A DNA stretch of 64,000 nt from Tritonibacter aquimaris. Its GTDB lineage: Bacteria; Pseudomonadota; Alphaproteobacteria; Rhodobacterales; Rhodobacteraceae. A program made the translations under genes and the position numbers. The stretch covers positions 124,001 through 188,000 of the forward strand of contig NZ_WIXK01000004.1 of NCBI RefSeq assembly GCF_009617595.1, in the 5' to 3' direction. Every line of letters starts with the position of its first letter. Position 1 is the stretch's first letter. This document shows positions 26,746-35,369 of this stretch, piece by piece. The notes under the pieces were generated by a model, which saw nothing but the letters and a program-made list of their open reading frames with translations, searched no databases and was not told the origin of the DNA.

Positions 26746-26913
26746 ATGGCGAAGCCGACGACTATTAAGATCCGCCTGAACTCGACCGCGGGCACGGGCC
26801 ACTTTTATGTGACCAAGAAAAACGCACGCACCATGACCGAGAAAATGGTTGTGCGTAAGTATGACCCGGTTGTGCGCAAGCACGTCGAGTACAAAGAAGG
26901 CAAAATCAAATAA
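26746..26913 (+). CDS. rpmG: 50S ribosomal protein L33
   Basis: 55 residues, starting [18 protein letters not shown] and ending VEYKEGKIK. It has the standard alphaproteobacterial L33 length and lacks the zinc Cys pairs, which is usual for this clade. GGAGAAG lies upstream of the ATG, and a strong terminator follows 23 bases after the stop. Confidence 0.96.
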   Translation: MAKPTTIKIRLNSTAGTGHFYVTKKNARTMTEKMVVRKYDPVVRKHVEYKEGKIK

Positions 26914-26935
26914 GCCTTCCGGTCTTATCTAGATC

Positions 26936-26968
26936 AAAAAAGGGTCGTGCATTGCACGGCCCTTTTTT
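26936..26968 (+). terminator. Rho-independent terminator after rpmG
   Basis: A hairpin of AAAAGGGTCGTGC and GCACGGCCCTTTT with a three-base loop, followed by a T run. Confidence 0.85.
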
Positions 26969-27074
26969 ATTGAAAACTGACGCGCCTGTTTATGATGCTC
27001 AAGCGGTTCTTAGTTCCTTTGCGGCTAGCGTAGGAAACGGCAGATGGTCTGCCGTGTGATACGCGGGGGCGGCG

Positions 27075-27212
27075 ATGAAACGAGGTTTGGCCTATGTAGC
27101 GCTGATCACAGCTGCGCTTCTGGCTGAGGTCGTGTTCAGCAATCATCTGCCTGCGCTGACACAGCTTCCTGTTGTGCCTGCGCCAAACCATATCGATATT
27201 GATCCCCTTTAA
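27075..27212 (+). CDS. Hypothetical 45-residue membrane or secreted peptide
   Basis: The frame starts MKRGLAYVALITAALLAEVV, a basic N-terminus plus a hydrophobic helix, and continues with a Pro-rich tail ending HIDIDPL. A purine-rich GGGGGCGGCG precedes the ATG. A perfect 8-bp hairpin, ACGGCAGA/TCTGCCGT (27037-27055), lies just upstream. No family is recognised; the signal-like start makes it plausible. Confidence 0.4.
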   Translation: MKRGLAYVALITAALLAEVVFSNHLPALTQLPVVPAPNHIDIDPL

Positions 27213-27253
27213 ATCGCGTTCCGTGCAAGGGGGGGTCTTGCGGGCAATCCGCG

Positions 27254-27727
27254 TTAAAGCACCTGTTCGGCCACAATAACGCTGGGCTTTAACCCCATCG
27301 CCTGCATCAACCCGGCAGAGGCCTCGTTGAAGGGGGCATAGGTTGTCCGCAGCGCCTTGGCACCAGCCTCTAGCGCGGCATTGCGAACCTCAGCCACCAG
27401 AGCCTGTCCAATCCCCATACGCCGCATCGTATCCGAAACCGCGATGTGATGCAGCATGGCGCGCTTGCCACCAGCGACCACAGGCAGGTCAGGGCGCTCC
27501 TCAATTTCATAGATTGCATAGCCCAGGATGCCACCTGTGGGGCTTTCTGCACCAAGCGCCACAATGTTGTCACCAGAGAGCCAGCTGCTGAGCCATGTGG
27601 TCAGCGCATCCTCATCCGGGTCTGCCTTATAGCGTTCTGGCTGATGTAATACATGCAGCGCATGAAGGTCGTTCAGCAGCGGAATAAGCCGCTCTGCCTG
27701 CTCAGCGGGGATCGTTGTTATTCTCAT
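27254..27727 (-). CDS. GNAT family N-acetyltransferase
   Basis: 157 residues. The acetyl-CoA binding region is HHIAVSDTMRRMGIGQALV (Q/R-x-x-G-x-G/A as RRMGIGQA) with preceding strand segments. The substrate is unknown. In the chromosome before island insertion this gene would have lain directly downstream of the BI-1 gene, same strand, past its terminator. Confidence 0.83.
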   Translation of the reverse strand: MRITTIPAEQAERLIPLLNDLHALHVLHQPERYKADPDEDALTTWLSSWLSGDNIVALGAESPTGGILGYAIYEIEERPDLPVVAGGKRAMLHHIAVSDTMRRMGIGQALVAEVRNAALEAGAKALRTTYAPFNEASAGLMQAMGLKPSVIVAEQVL

Positions 27728-27784
27728 TAAATGTCCAAGGGGCCTTTGCCCTTGCTCCCTTTTGGATAATTGCGGTGGGGTAGA

Positions 27785-27819
27785 AATAAAAAGGGCGGGT
27801 CCAACCTGGCCCGCCCTTC
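27785..27819 (-). terminator. Original terminator of the BI-1 gene, now separated from it
   Basis: Read on the minus strand, the AAGGGCGGG/CCCGCCCTT stem is followed by TTTTTATTT. It lies 27 bases after the orphan BI-1 tail. It would have ended the BI-1 transcript before the island entered. Confidence 0.75.
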
Positions 27820-27844
27820 GCTGTTTAGCTTGTGAAACGCGCGA

Positions 27845-27873
27845 TTACTCGCGGTTGCCGAACAGTTGCAGCA
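27845..27873 (-). repeat. Left attachment repeat: orphan 3' end of a BI-1 gene
   Basis: Read on the minus strand, this codes L-L-Q-L-F-G-N-R-E-stop, nearly the same as the end of the intact BI-1 protein at 45289 (LLQLLGNRE-stop). The two 29-base blocks are in direct orientation and identical at 24 positions. Most differences are silent, as expected if the element carries its own version of the gene tail. Beyond the block the similarity stops. Confidence 0.8.
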
Positions 27874-28110
27874 ATTATGTATTGTGAAAAAGCGTAAGTC
27901 ATCTGTATCAGTCAGTGTTTCCAAAGGGTTGCTTGGTTTTTCGGTATGGATTGTATGTCTGCGATTTTCCGGAAGTTGTAAAAGTATTCTTATTTTTCAT
28001 AGCGTTTTCAAGAGGTAATGGTTTTGGTGGTGTAATTTTCTGGCTTGATTTCAATCCATTGGTCGAAGCCACCGGGTAAGAAGCGTTGCTGGCCGCAGCG
28101 GGGAGGCAGT
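27874..28110. other. AT-rich left terminus of the island
   Basis: The base composition turns clearly AT-rich here compared with both flanks (for example TTGTAAAAGTATTCTTATTT). No convincing gene is seen. This fits the short AT-rich end reported for GInt elements and is probably part of the left recombination site. Confidence 0.55.
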
Positions 28111-28163
28111 GTTAGAATATCCTGAGGTACCGTGTAAATGTCATCACCACGAATGGAGGGGCA

Positions 28164-28379
28164 ATGAGCTTGTCGGCCGAAATCAGCGGTTTCGAATGGA
28201 TGGTCATTGCTTCCATGGTTTTGGTAACCTTGGCGGCTTTGTCTTGTTTGTATTTCCTGCTCAAAACCTCTGGGCGGGACCCCATCATTGATCCCAAGCT
28301 GGCGGAGAAGTTCCGGCAGGACGCTCCTTACGGGAAATTGGCGGAAGTTCTGGAGCCTTCCAGAGGACAGTCGATGTAG
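28164..28379 (+). CDS. Small single-pass membrane protein, unknown
   Basis: 71 residues, with GGAGGGG just before the ATG. One hydrophobic helix (WMVIASMVLVTLAALSCLYFL) is followed by a charged cytoplasmic or periplasmic tail with DPIIDPKLAEKF. It lies alone between the AT-rich end and hsdM. No family is recognised. Confidence 0.5.
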   Translation: MSLSAEISGFEWMVIASMVLVTLAALSCLYFLLKTSGRDPIIDPKLAEKFRQDAPYGKLAEVLEPSRGQSM

Positions 28380-28713
28380 CCGGGTACATTGCATCTACGT
28401 TGCCAGGAAAGTCTTTGGCGTTTGTTCTTGCTCCAGATCCAGCCCGCTGGCACAGCTCTGATCTGCAACGTTTTTATCTGAGCAGGGTACACATCTTCTC
28501 GAGAGAGGCGGCCTCCTGTCCAATATGACATTGCGGATTTCGAAGGTTCCTTCCAAGCTTTCAGCCACTTCTGTTGGAACTCGTATAGCGGTCATGTTAC
28601 GTCTGCCCGCATAGCCGGATGCGAAGCTTCTCCAAGAACTCGCTTCTGAAATTCAGGTTTCAATCCAATCGACTGTTGGTAGAACCTTACCAAGACTTAT
28701 AAGGGCCAGCAGC
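28380..28713. other. Non-coding stretch upstream of hsdM
   Basis: No gene is recognised. It should contain the promoter of the hsdMSR operon. I see no strong -35/-10 pair and no clear operator. Confidence 0.4.
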
Positions 28714-30270
28714 GTGACTGACGAACAAAAGAAGAAGCTTGAGCAAAAGCTCTGGGACATTGCCAACGTACTCCGGGGGCGGATGGATGCTGATGGTTTC
28801 CGCGACTACATCCTGGGTTTCATTTTCTACAAGTACCTGTCGGAACGCTTGAATCTCTATGCCGACAAGATCCTCAAAGCCGATGGTTTGACCTTTGCAG
28901 ACCTTGATGAGAATGATGCTGTTCATATTGGCATTCTCAAAGCGGTCGAGGAGAACACGATCGAAGCGCTGGGATATTTCCTGAAGCCTTCCGAACTGTT
29001 CAGCGCCATCGCGGCCAAGGGCGCTCAGCCAAATACCTTCATTCTCTCTGATCTGGCAAAGATCCTGAACAACATCCAGAAATCCACCATGGGCACGGAG
29101 TCCGAGGATGATTTCGACAACCTGTTTGAAGACCTGGATCTGAGTTCAAGCAAGCTTGGCCGCACTGAAGAAGCCAAGAATACAGTTATCGCCAAGGTGC
29201 TTGGGCACCTTGATGCAATCGACTTCCAGCTTCAGGACGCCAAGTCTGACGTCCTGGGCGATGCTTACGAATATCTCATTGGGCAGTTCGCCAGCGGGGC
29301 GGGCAAGAAAGCAGGGGAGTTCTATACGCCCCAGCAGGTTTCGACCATCCTGGCTCGGATCGTGACCACGGGCAAAACTCGCCTTCGCTCTGTTTACGAC
29401 CCCACTTGCGGATCCGGGTCCCTGTTGTTGCGCGTGGCCCGCGAGGTTGAGCACGTGGGGGATTTCTTTGGTCAGGAATTGAACCGGACCACCTACAACC
29501 TCGCGCGGATGAACATGATCCTGCATGGGGTGCATTACCGGAATTTCGATATCCGGCAGGAAGATACGCTGGAACATCCCCAGCATGACGGGCTGTTGTC
29601 CGAGGCCATCGTGGCCAATCCGCCGTTTTCTGCGAAATGGTCGGCCAGCAAGATTTTTGAAAGCGATGACCGTTTCTCGGAATATGGCAAGCTCGCGCCC
29701 AGTTCCAAGGCGGACTTCGCCTTTGTCCAGCACATGCTGCACCATCTGGACGAAGACGGCACCATGGCAGTGGTGCTGCCTCATGGGGTGCTGTTCCGCG
29801 GTGGTGCAGAGGGTGCGATCCGCGAATTTCTCGTGGGGACCAAGAACTGGCTGGATGCGGTGATCGGCCTTCCGGCGAACATCTTCTACGGCACCGGCAT
29901 CCCGACCTGCATCCTGGTTTTCAAGAAATGCAAGGAGCACGAAAACGTTCTGTTCGTCGATGCCTCGACCTGTTTCGAGAAGGGCAAGAACCAGAACAAC
30001 CTGCGCGACGAAGATGTTGACCGGATTGTCGAGGCTTATCGTTTGCGGGCCGAGGAAGAGCGTTTCAGCCACCGCGCCACCCTGGAAGAGATCCGCGAGA
30101 ATGATTTCAACCTGAACATCCCCCGCTATGTGGACACGTTTGAGGCGGAACCAGAGGTGGATTTGGAGGCTGTCACGGCGCGGATCCATGATCTGAATGT
30201 TGAGATGAAGCAGGTGGATGAAACACTCCGCGAATTCTGTGCCGAATTGGGGCTGGAGGCACCAGTATGA
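28714..30270 (+). CDS. hsdM: Type I restriction-modification system methyltransferase subunit
   Basis: 518 residues, GTG start. The N-terminal HsdM helical domain (LWDIANVLRGRMDADGFRDY) is followed by the N6-adenine methylase domain: SAM motif DPTCGSGSLLLR near residue 228 and catalytic NPPFSAKW near 303. With HsdS it methylates adenine in a bipartite target. The length and N-terminus resemble the type IC group. Its stop overlaps the hsdS start by 4 bases (ATGA). Confidence 0.96.
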   Translation: MTDEQKKKLEQKLWDIANVLRGRMDADGFRDYILGFIFYKYLSERLNLYADKILKADGLTFADLDENDAVHIGILKAVEENTIEALGYFLKPSELFSAIAAKGAQPNTFILSDLAKILNNIQKSTMGTESEDDFDNLFEDLDLSSSKLGRTEEAKNTVIAKVLGHLDAIDFQLQDAKSDVLGDAYEYLIGQFASGAGKKAGEFYTPQQVSTILARIVTTGKTRLRSVYDPTCGSGSLLLRVAREVEHVGDFFGQELNRTTYNLARMNMILHGVHYRNFDIRQEDTLEHPQHDGLLSEAIVANPPFSAKWSASKIFESDDRFSEYGKLAPSSKADFAFVQHMLHHLDEDGTMAVVLPHGVLFRGGAEGAIREFLVGTKNWLDAVIGLPANIFYGTGIPTCILVFKKCKEHENVLFVDASTCFEKGKNQNNLRDEDVDRIVEAYRLRAEEERFSHRATLEEIRENDFNLNIPRYVDTFEAEPEVDLEAVTARIHDLNVEMKQVDETLREFCAELGLEAPV

Positions 30271-31481
30271 GTGCTGTGCAAAGGACTTTCCCTAAGTCTG
30301 TACAGCCGGGCATTCCACACCTGTCAGCCACGCCTGTAGGCTGGACGAAATACCGGTTCGGGGATCTTTTTGACGTTGTAAAACGGCCCCTTGAGATGAA
30401 AGACGACGCGGAATATGACTTGGTGACGGTCAAGCGTTCGCGTGGAGGAATTGAACATCGCGGCCGTATGCTGGGACGCAAGATATCCGTGAAAACACAA
30501 TTTCACATTCAGGAAGGAGACTTCCTGATTTCCAAACGTCAGATCGTGCATGGTGCATGCGGGTTTGTTGGCCAAGAGTTTGATGGTTCTATTGTGTCCA
30601 ACGAATATTCAGTTTTGGTACCGAAGCAGATCCTACACTTCGATTATCTCCGCTACTTGGTTCACTCGATTTACGTGCAGCAAACCTTTTTCCATTCCAG
30701 CATTGGCGTTCATATTGAGAAGATGATTTTCAAGCTGGAAGAATGGTTTAAGTGGCCCATCAATTTGCCACCCCTCGCAGAACAAGAGCGTGTAGCGAAA
30801 ATGTTCCTGGCGACTGAAGGCAAAATCACGCTTCTGGCCAAGAAGAAAACCGCGTTGGAGGACTACAAGGGTGGGGTGATGCGAAGACTGTTCAGCCGCG
30901 AGCTGCGCTTCGCCAACGACGATGGCTCTGCCTTCCCGGATTGGGATGAGCGGAAATTCGGGGACGTGGTTGTTCGTGTTGGCGACAAGTTCGATCCTCG
31001 AAAAAGTGACGAGAATCCCTTTCTGGTCGAGCTCGAGAATATTGAAGGAAAGACAGGGCGAATTCTGGGCTTTTCTCGGCTTGAAGGGCAACGCAGTCTC
31101 AAAACACGGTTCGCAATTGGCGACGTCCTATTCGGTAAGTTGCGGCCGTATCTGAAGAAGCACGCCCATCCTGACTTTGAAGGCGTCTGCAGCTCGGAGA
31201 TTTGGGTGCTGCGAAGCGAAGAAATTTCAAGCCTGTTTCTATTCTACTTGGTTCAAGCTGATCAGTTCGTCCGATTGGCCAATATCTCCGCTGGATCAAA
31301 GATGCCGCGCGCTGATTGGAGAGTTCTTGCGGACTCAGAATTTGAGATCCCCCACCCCAACGAGCAACGCAAAATCGCGGACTTCCTTTCCGCTATCGAC
31401 GCCAAAATCACCGCCGTGTCCGCCCAGATTTCCGAAATGGAGACCTTCAAAAAGGGTCTCCTGCAAAAGATTTTTGTCTGA
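30267..31481 (+). CDS. hsdS: Type I restriction-modification specificity subunit
   Basis: 404 residues. Two target recognition domains (about 25-170 and 225-365) are each followed by a conserved helical spacer: LPPLAEQERVAKMFLATEGKI and HPNEQRKIADFLSAIDAKI. The two TRDs differ, so the target is bipartite and asymmetric. It gives DNA specificity to both the methylase and the nuclease complex. It is coupled to hsdM. The target sequence cannot be read from the protein by eye. Confidence 0.95.
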   Translation: MSAVQRTFPKSVQPGIPHLSATPVGWTKYRFGDLFDVVKRPLEMKDDAEYDLVTVKRSRGGIEHRGRMLGRKISVKTQFHIQEGDFLISKRQIVHGACGFVGQEFDGSIVSNEYSVLVPKQILHFDYLRYLVHSIYVQQTFFHSSIGVHIEKMIFKLEEWFKWPINLPPLAEQERVAKMFLATEGKITLLAKKKTALEDYKGGVMRRLFSRELRFANDDGSAFPDWDERKFGDVVVRVGDKFDPRKSDENPFLVELENIEGKTGRILGFSRLEGQRSLKTRFAIGDVLFGKLRPYLKKHAHPDFEGVCSSEIWVLRSEEISSLFLFYLVQADQFVRLANISAGSKMPRADWRVLADSEFEIPHPNEQRKIADFLSAIDAKITAVSAQISEMETFKKGLLQKIFV

Positions 31482-31505
31482 TTTCATTCCCCAAAAGGAT
31501 TTTTC

Positions 31506-34376
31506 ATGTCCGTTCAGTCCGAAGCCCAGCTCGAAGCCGCCCTTGCCAAACGTCTCGAGGGGCTGGGCTGGCAGGCCGTCTCAATTCCTGACAGTGCGGC
31601 CCTCGCTGCGAACCTGCAAACCCAGCTGGAAGCGCACAATGGTCTGAAATTCTCCCCCGGGGAGTTCCGCACCATCCTGAACCATCTGGAGAAGGGCAAC
31701 GTTTTCGACAAGGCCAAGACCCTGCGCGACCGGTTTGCCTTGCAGCGGGATGATGGCACCACGGCCTGGGTGGAGTTCTTCAACAAGACTGAATGGTGCC
31801 GCAACCGGTACCAGGTCACGACGCAGGTGACCCAGGAAGGGGCCTACAAGAACCGCTATGACGTGACACTGCTGGTGAACGGCCTGCCGCTGATCCAGAT
31901 CGAGCTGAAACGCCGTGGCATTGAATTGCGCGAGGCCTTCAATCAGATCAACCGATACCAGAGGCACAGCTTTGGCGCCGGCAACGCCCTGTTTCAATAT
32001 GTGCAGCTGTTCGTGATCTCGAATGGCGTGAGCACTAAGTATTACGCCAACAACCGGCACCAGGATTTCAAGCAGACCTTCTATTGGGCTGAGGAAGACA
32101 ACGAACCGATCAAGAGCCTGGACAAGTTTGCAGACGGCTTCCTGGAAAAGTGCTTCGTCTCGAAGATGATCGCCAAATACATCGTTCTGCATGAGAGCGA
32201 CAAGATCCTCATGGTGCTGCGCCCCTATCAGTACTACGCGGTCGAGCGGATCCTGGATCGGGTCATGAAGGGGCGGAAGAACGGCTATATCTGGCACACG
32301 ACCGGGTCGGGCAAAACGCTGACGAGCTTCAAGGCTGCCCAGGTGGTGATTGAGAATCCCAAGGTGGACAAGGTTGTCTTTGTCGTGGATCGGGCGGATC
32401 TGGATTATCAGACGACGAAGGAGTTCAACTTCTTCTCACCTGGATCAGTGGATGGCACAGACAACACCAATCAACTGGTCAGGCAGCTCTCTGGTGAAAC
32501 CAAGCTGATTGTCACGACGATCCAGAAGCTAAACACCGCCATCACCAGAGAGCGCCATGAAAAGGCCCTCCAGGACGTGAAAGATCAGCGGGTGGTCTTC
32601 ATCTTCGATGAGTGTCATCGCTCTCAATTTGGGGACACCCACAGGAACATCGTCGCATTCTTTTCCAAGGCTCAGCTGTTTGGCTTCACGGGCACGCCGA
32701 TCCTCAAAGAGAACGCCGTGGGCAAGCAAACCACGAGAAAGCTCTTTGATGAGCCACTCCATAAATATGTCATCACCGACGCGATCAGAGACGAGAATGT
32801 CCTGCGGTTCTCGGTTGAGTACTGGGGCAAGCTTCGGCGCAAGGATGGATCTCTGATCGGCGACGAGGAAGTTGCAAGCCTTGATCTGAAGGGCTTCTTC
32901 GAAGACGACAGGCGCATCGGCAGCGTTGTCGACTGGGTGATCCAGAATCACGACAGGAAGACACACCAGCGTCAGTTCAGCGCCATCATGTGCGTTGGTT
33001 CCGTAGAGGCCCTGACCAAATACTATGAGGCGTTCAAGAGCAGGAAGGAAGCAGGCCTGCATGATTTGAAGGTCGCCACCATCTTCACGTTCGCTGCGAA
33101 TGAAGAGGATGCTGAGGCTAACGGTCTGATTGGTGAAGCAGACGTGACTGGCGGCCCGGTCAACACGCAGACCCAGCATAGCCGGGATAAGCTGGCCTCC
33201 TATGTCTCCGACTACAATGCCATGTTCGGCACCAACAATAGCGTCAAAGATGGCAAGGCCTTTTACGTCTATTACAAAGGCTTGGCCAAGCGCATGAAAT
33301 GGCGGGACAAGAAGGATTTCGTGCCCGAGAAGGGCATCGACATCCTGTTGGTCGTCAACATGTTCCTGACCGGCTTCGACGCCAAGACGTGCAATACGCT
33401 CTATGTGGACAAGAACCTGAGATACCATGGTCTGATCCAGGCATTCTCGCGTACCAATCGCATTCTTGGGCAGGTGAAATCACAGGGCAATGTTGTCTGT
33501 TTCCGGAACCTGAAGGAAAAGGTCGATGACGCCATCGCGCTTTTCTCAAACCGGGATGCAAGTGACCAGATTCTGATCGAGCCGTATCAAGTACATGTCG
33601 ATCAGTTCAACAAAGCCGCCATGGATCTCTTCCAGATTGCGGCTACACCGAATGCTGTCGACAAGTTGGAATCTGAAGAAGACATACTTGCTTTTGTCAG
33701 GGCCTTTCGTGAGCTTATGCGGATCCGGAACGTCCTGTCGACGTTCGCTGAATTCTCGACAGAGGACCTGGTTCTCGATCCGCAAAGGTTCGAGGACTAT
33801 AAGAGCAAATACTTGGACATCCATGATCGTGTGAAGGCCAACAAAGATGACGATCAAAAGGCGTCGATAGTCGATGAAGTCGATTTTGAGCTGGAGTTGA
33901 TCCGGCGCGACAACATTAACGTCGCCTACATTCTCGCGCTGTTGGCATCAATGTCGTCCGGGGATGCGGATGACGCAGAAGACGCTGAAGCCAAACAGAA
34001 AGCTGTTCTCGACCTGCTTGGGTCGGAGCCGCGCTTGCGAAGCAAACGTGAACTGATCGAGGAGTTTATCTCATCCTATCTTCCTAAGTCGAAGTCAGAG
34101 GAAGAGACCATCGAAACCTTTTGGAAATTCTGGGAACAGAAGCAGACTGAAGCCTTCGAAACGCTGTGCTCTGAGGAGGATTTGGACCCGGATCGTTTCA
34201 ATGGGCTGTTGGAGGCATTTCAGTTTTCGAACAAAGCTCCCCTCACTGACGAAGTTCTACAAGCGGTGCGCACTCAGCCAGGAATTCTGACGCGAAAGTC
34301 TGTTGCCGAGCGTATCATCGCAAAGATGGTCAGTTTCCTCGAGAGGTTTCAGGAAGGTCTGGGGGAAATGCGTTAG
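31506..34376 (+). CDS. hsdR: Type I restriction enzyme endonuclease and translocase subunit
   Basis: 956 residues. The N-terminal nuclease domain has NRYDVTLLVNGLPLIQIELK, the D...ExK core of the PD-(D/E)xK fold (near residues 118-135). Two RecA-like helicase lobes follow: Walker A HTTGSGKTLTSF near 265, DECHRSQ near 367, FTGTPIL, and FSRTNRILGQ later. The C-terminal helical domain binds the methylase core. No frameshift is visible, so restriction is probably active. The gap from hsdS is 24 bases. Confidence 0.95.
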   Translation: MSVQSEAQLEAALAKRLEGLGWQAVSIPDSAALAANLQTQLEAHNGLKFSPGEFRTILNHLEKGNVFDKAKTLRDRFALQRDDGTTAWVEFFNKTEWCRNRYQVTTQVTQEGAYKNRYDVTLLVNGLPLIQIELKRRGIELREAFNQINRYQRHSFGAGNALFQYVQLFVISNGVSTKYYANNRHQDFKQTFYWAEEDNEPIKSLDKFADGFLEKCFVSKMIAKYIVLHESDKILMVLRPYQYYAVERILDRVMKGRKNGYIWHTTGSGKTLTSFKAAQVVIENPKVDKVVFVVDRADLDYQTTKEFNFFSPGSVDGTDNTNQLVRQLSGETKLIVTTIQKLNTAITRERHEKALQDVKDQRVVFIFDECHRSQFGDTHRNIVAFFSKAQLFGFTGTPILKENAVGKQTTRKLFDEPLHKYVITDAIRDENVLRFSVEYWGKLRRKDGSLIGDEEVASLDLKGFFEDDRRIGSVVDWVIQNHDRKTHQRQFSAIMCVGSVEALTKYYEAFKSRKEAGLHDLKVATIFTFAANEEDAEANGLIGEADVTGGPVNTQTQHSRDKLASYVSDYNAMFGTNNSVKDGKAFYVYYKGLAKRMKWRDKKDFVPEKGIDILLVVNMFLTGFDAKTCNTLYVDKNLRYHGLIQAFSRTNRILGQVKSQGNVVCFRNLKEKVDDAIALFSNRDASDQILIEPYQVHVDQFNKAAMDLFQIAATPNAVDKLESEEDILAFVRAFRELMRIRNVLSTFAEFSTEDLVLDPQRFEDYKSKYLDIHDRVKANKDDDQKASIVDEVDFELELIRRDNINVAYILALLASMSSGDADDAEDAEAKQKAVLDLLGSEPRLRSKRELIEEFISSYLPKSKSEEETIETFWKFWEQKQTEAFETLCSEEDLDPDRFNGLLEAFQFSNKAPLTDEVLQAVRTQPGILTRKSVAERIIAKMVSFLERFQEGLGEMR

Positions 34377-34578
34377 GCTTGGACACTGTTGGTTTGGGTA
34401 GGCAGTAGGGAAGGGTAAGCGAATTTACCTGGAAAAACATCATGGTGATCATGCGCCCCTTAGCACGGCAATCGCCCGCCCCGCTACGCGAGATATAGGC
34501 TCTGCGAGCCGAACGATTGCTCGACCTGCCCGAATGGAAGCCAACACCAACTTGTCGTCCAGAGCGCACAGAAAATTT

Positions 34579-34594
34579 TATTCATGCATGAATA
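34579..34594. promoter_or_regulatory. 16-bp perfect palindrome TATTCATGCATGAATA
   Basis: A perfect inverted repeat in the gap downstream of hsdR; possible operator. No regulator gene is adjacent. Confidence 0.3.
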
Positions 34595-34657
34595 GAGCGG
34601 AGCAGGGCACCGCTTAAAAGATATCGATGATCAGGGGCAAGGGGCGTCGAGGCCGCA

Positions 34658-34864
34658 ATGGGGCTCGCATTGATCGCTGTCGTGGCTGGCCTGATCTGGT
34701 TGTTTGTATTCCAAGGTCATGTTCATAGAGCTCGTCGGCCGGGATCCCCCTCTTCCAACGGCTCTTGGGATCATTGCGAAAGAATGTTCGCGTGCAAATC
34801 CTCAAGGAAACGTGCCTCATCGCTGTTGCAAAGCTCATTACCCAGAATCGTCGAGGTGATATAG
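34658..34864 (+). CDS. Doubtful 68-residue frame with a hydrophobic N-terminus
   Basis: It starts MGLALIAVVAGLIWLFVFQ, a good membrane helix, followed by a Ser/Arg-rich tail that does not look conserved. GAGG lies 6-9 bases before the ATG. It could be a truncated membrane protein or chance. Confidence 0.25.
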   Translation: MGLALIAVVAGLIWLFVFQGHVHRARRPGSPSSNGSWDHCERMFACKSSRKRASSLLQSSLPRIVEVI

Positions 34865-34895
34865 TTTGCGCGGGTTGAATGGAGAGAGATGAATA

Positions 34896-35132
34896 ATGGA
34901 CGATCGAGCGCTGATTTCCGAAATCAACAGAATATTGGATGAGCATGGTCTTGAGTATGGCAAGCGAGACGCTGCTATTGGCGTCCTCTGGATGGTATTG
35001 AATCCGGCCTCAACGTCGACATCAACAAAGAAGATTTGCGACGACGGGAGTATTCTCAGTGAACAACGCTGGACTCTAACTACCAACGATCGTGCGAGCG
35101 AAATGAAAGTCGAACTCTCGTACAATAAGTAA
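34896..35132 (+). CDS. Hypothetical 78-residue protein
   Basis: GGAGAGAG precedes the ATG at good distance. The start, MDDRALISEINRILDEHGLE, is helical and acidic; the rest is Ser/Thr-rich and ends EMKVELSYNK. It is cytoplasmic with no recognised family. It lies between hsdR and the IS66 remnant in the island cargo. Confidence 0.45.
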   Translation: MDDRALISEINRILDEHGLEYGKRDAAIGVLWMVLNPASTSTSTKKICDDGSILSEQRWTLTTNDRASEMKVELSYNK

Positions 35133-35156
35133 GCGGCGTTTCCACCTCACCCAGGA

Positions 35157-35343
35157 TCAGCTTGATAGTTGGGGGTTCCAGGGGAGGAGTGCATCGAGCC
35201 GCTCAACGGTGTGACCTGCAGCGATGGTATCGAGGGTGGCCTTGAGGTAGGCGAAGGGCTCGCTCGTTCATCTTTCCAGTGGCGATGAGCGAAGCGATGC
35301 GGCCCAGGCACGGCCGCCTTCATCATGGTCGGCAAAAACGCGT
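35157..35343 (-). pseudogene. IS66-family transposase (TnpC) C-terminal remnant
   Basis: Minus-strand pieces in shifted frames match the end of IS66 transposases: FADHDEGGRAWA, then after a frameshift EPFAYLKATLDTIAAGH, VERLDALLPWNPQLSS and a stop at 35157. Only the last 60 or so codons remain and the frame is broken, so it is inactive. It marks an older transposition event in the cargo. Confidence 0.8.
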
Positions 35344-35369
35344 TAGAGCGATTGGACGGATTCCCAGCA

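Larger units (their letters stand above)
34377..34895. other. Stretch without a confident gene after hsdR
   Basis: It contains a palindrome at 34579-34594 and one weak short frame at 34658. The composition is mixed. I see no transposase, tRNA or terminator with a clear T run. It looks like a joint between cargo modules. Confidence 0.4.

Noticed and set aside
28008-28394. Minus-strand open frame of 128 codons in the left end of the island
   Set aside because: It has no Shine-Dalgarno sequence, overlaps the more convincing small membrane protein on the plus strand, and its composition looks like antisense reading. The last 45 codons look somewhat protein-like, so a remnant is not excluded.
34614-34946. 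Minus-strand frame of 110 codons downstream of hsdR
   Set aside because: It has no ribosome-binding site or motif and conflicts with the small gene at 34896 that has a good Shine-Dalgarno sequence.
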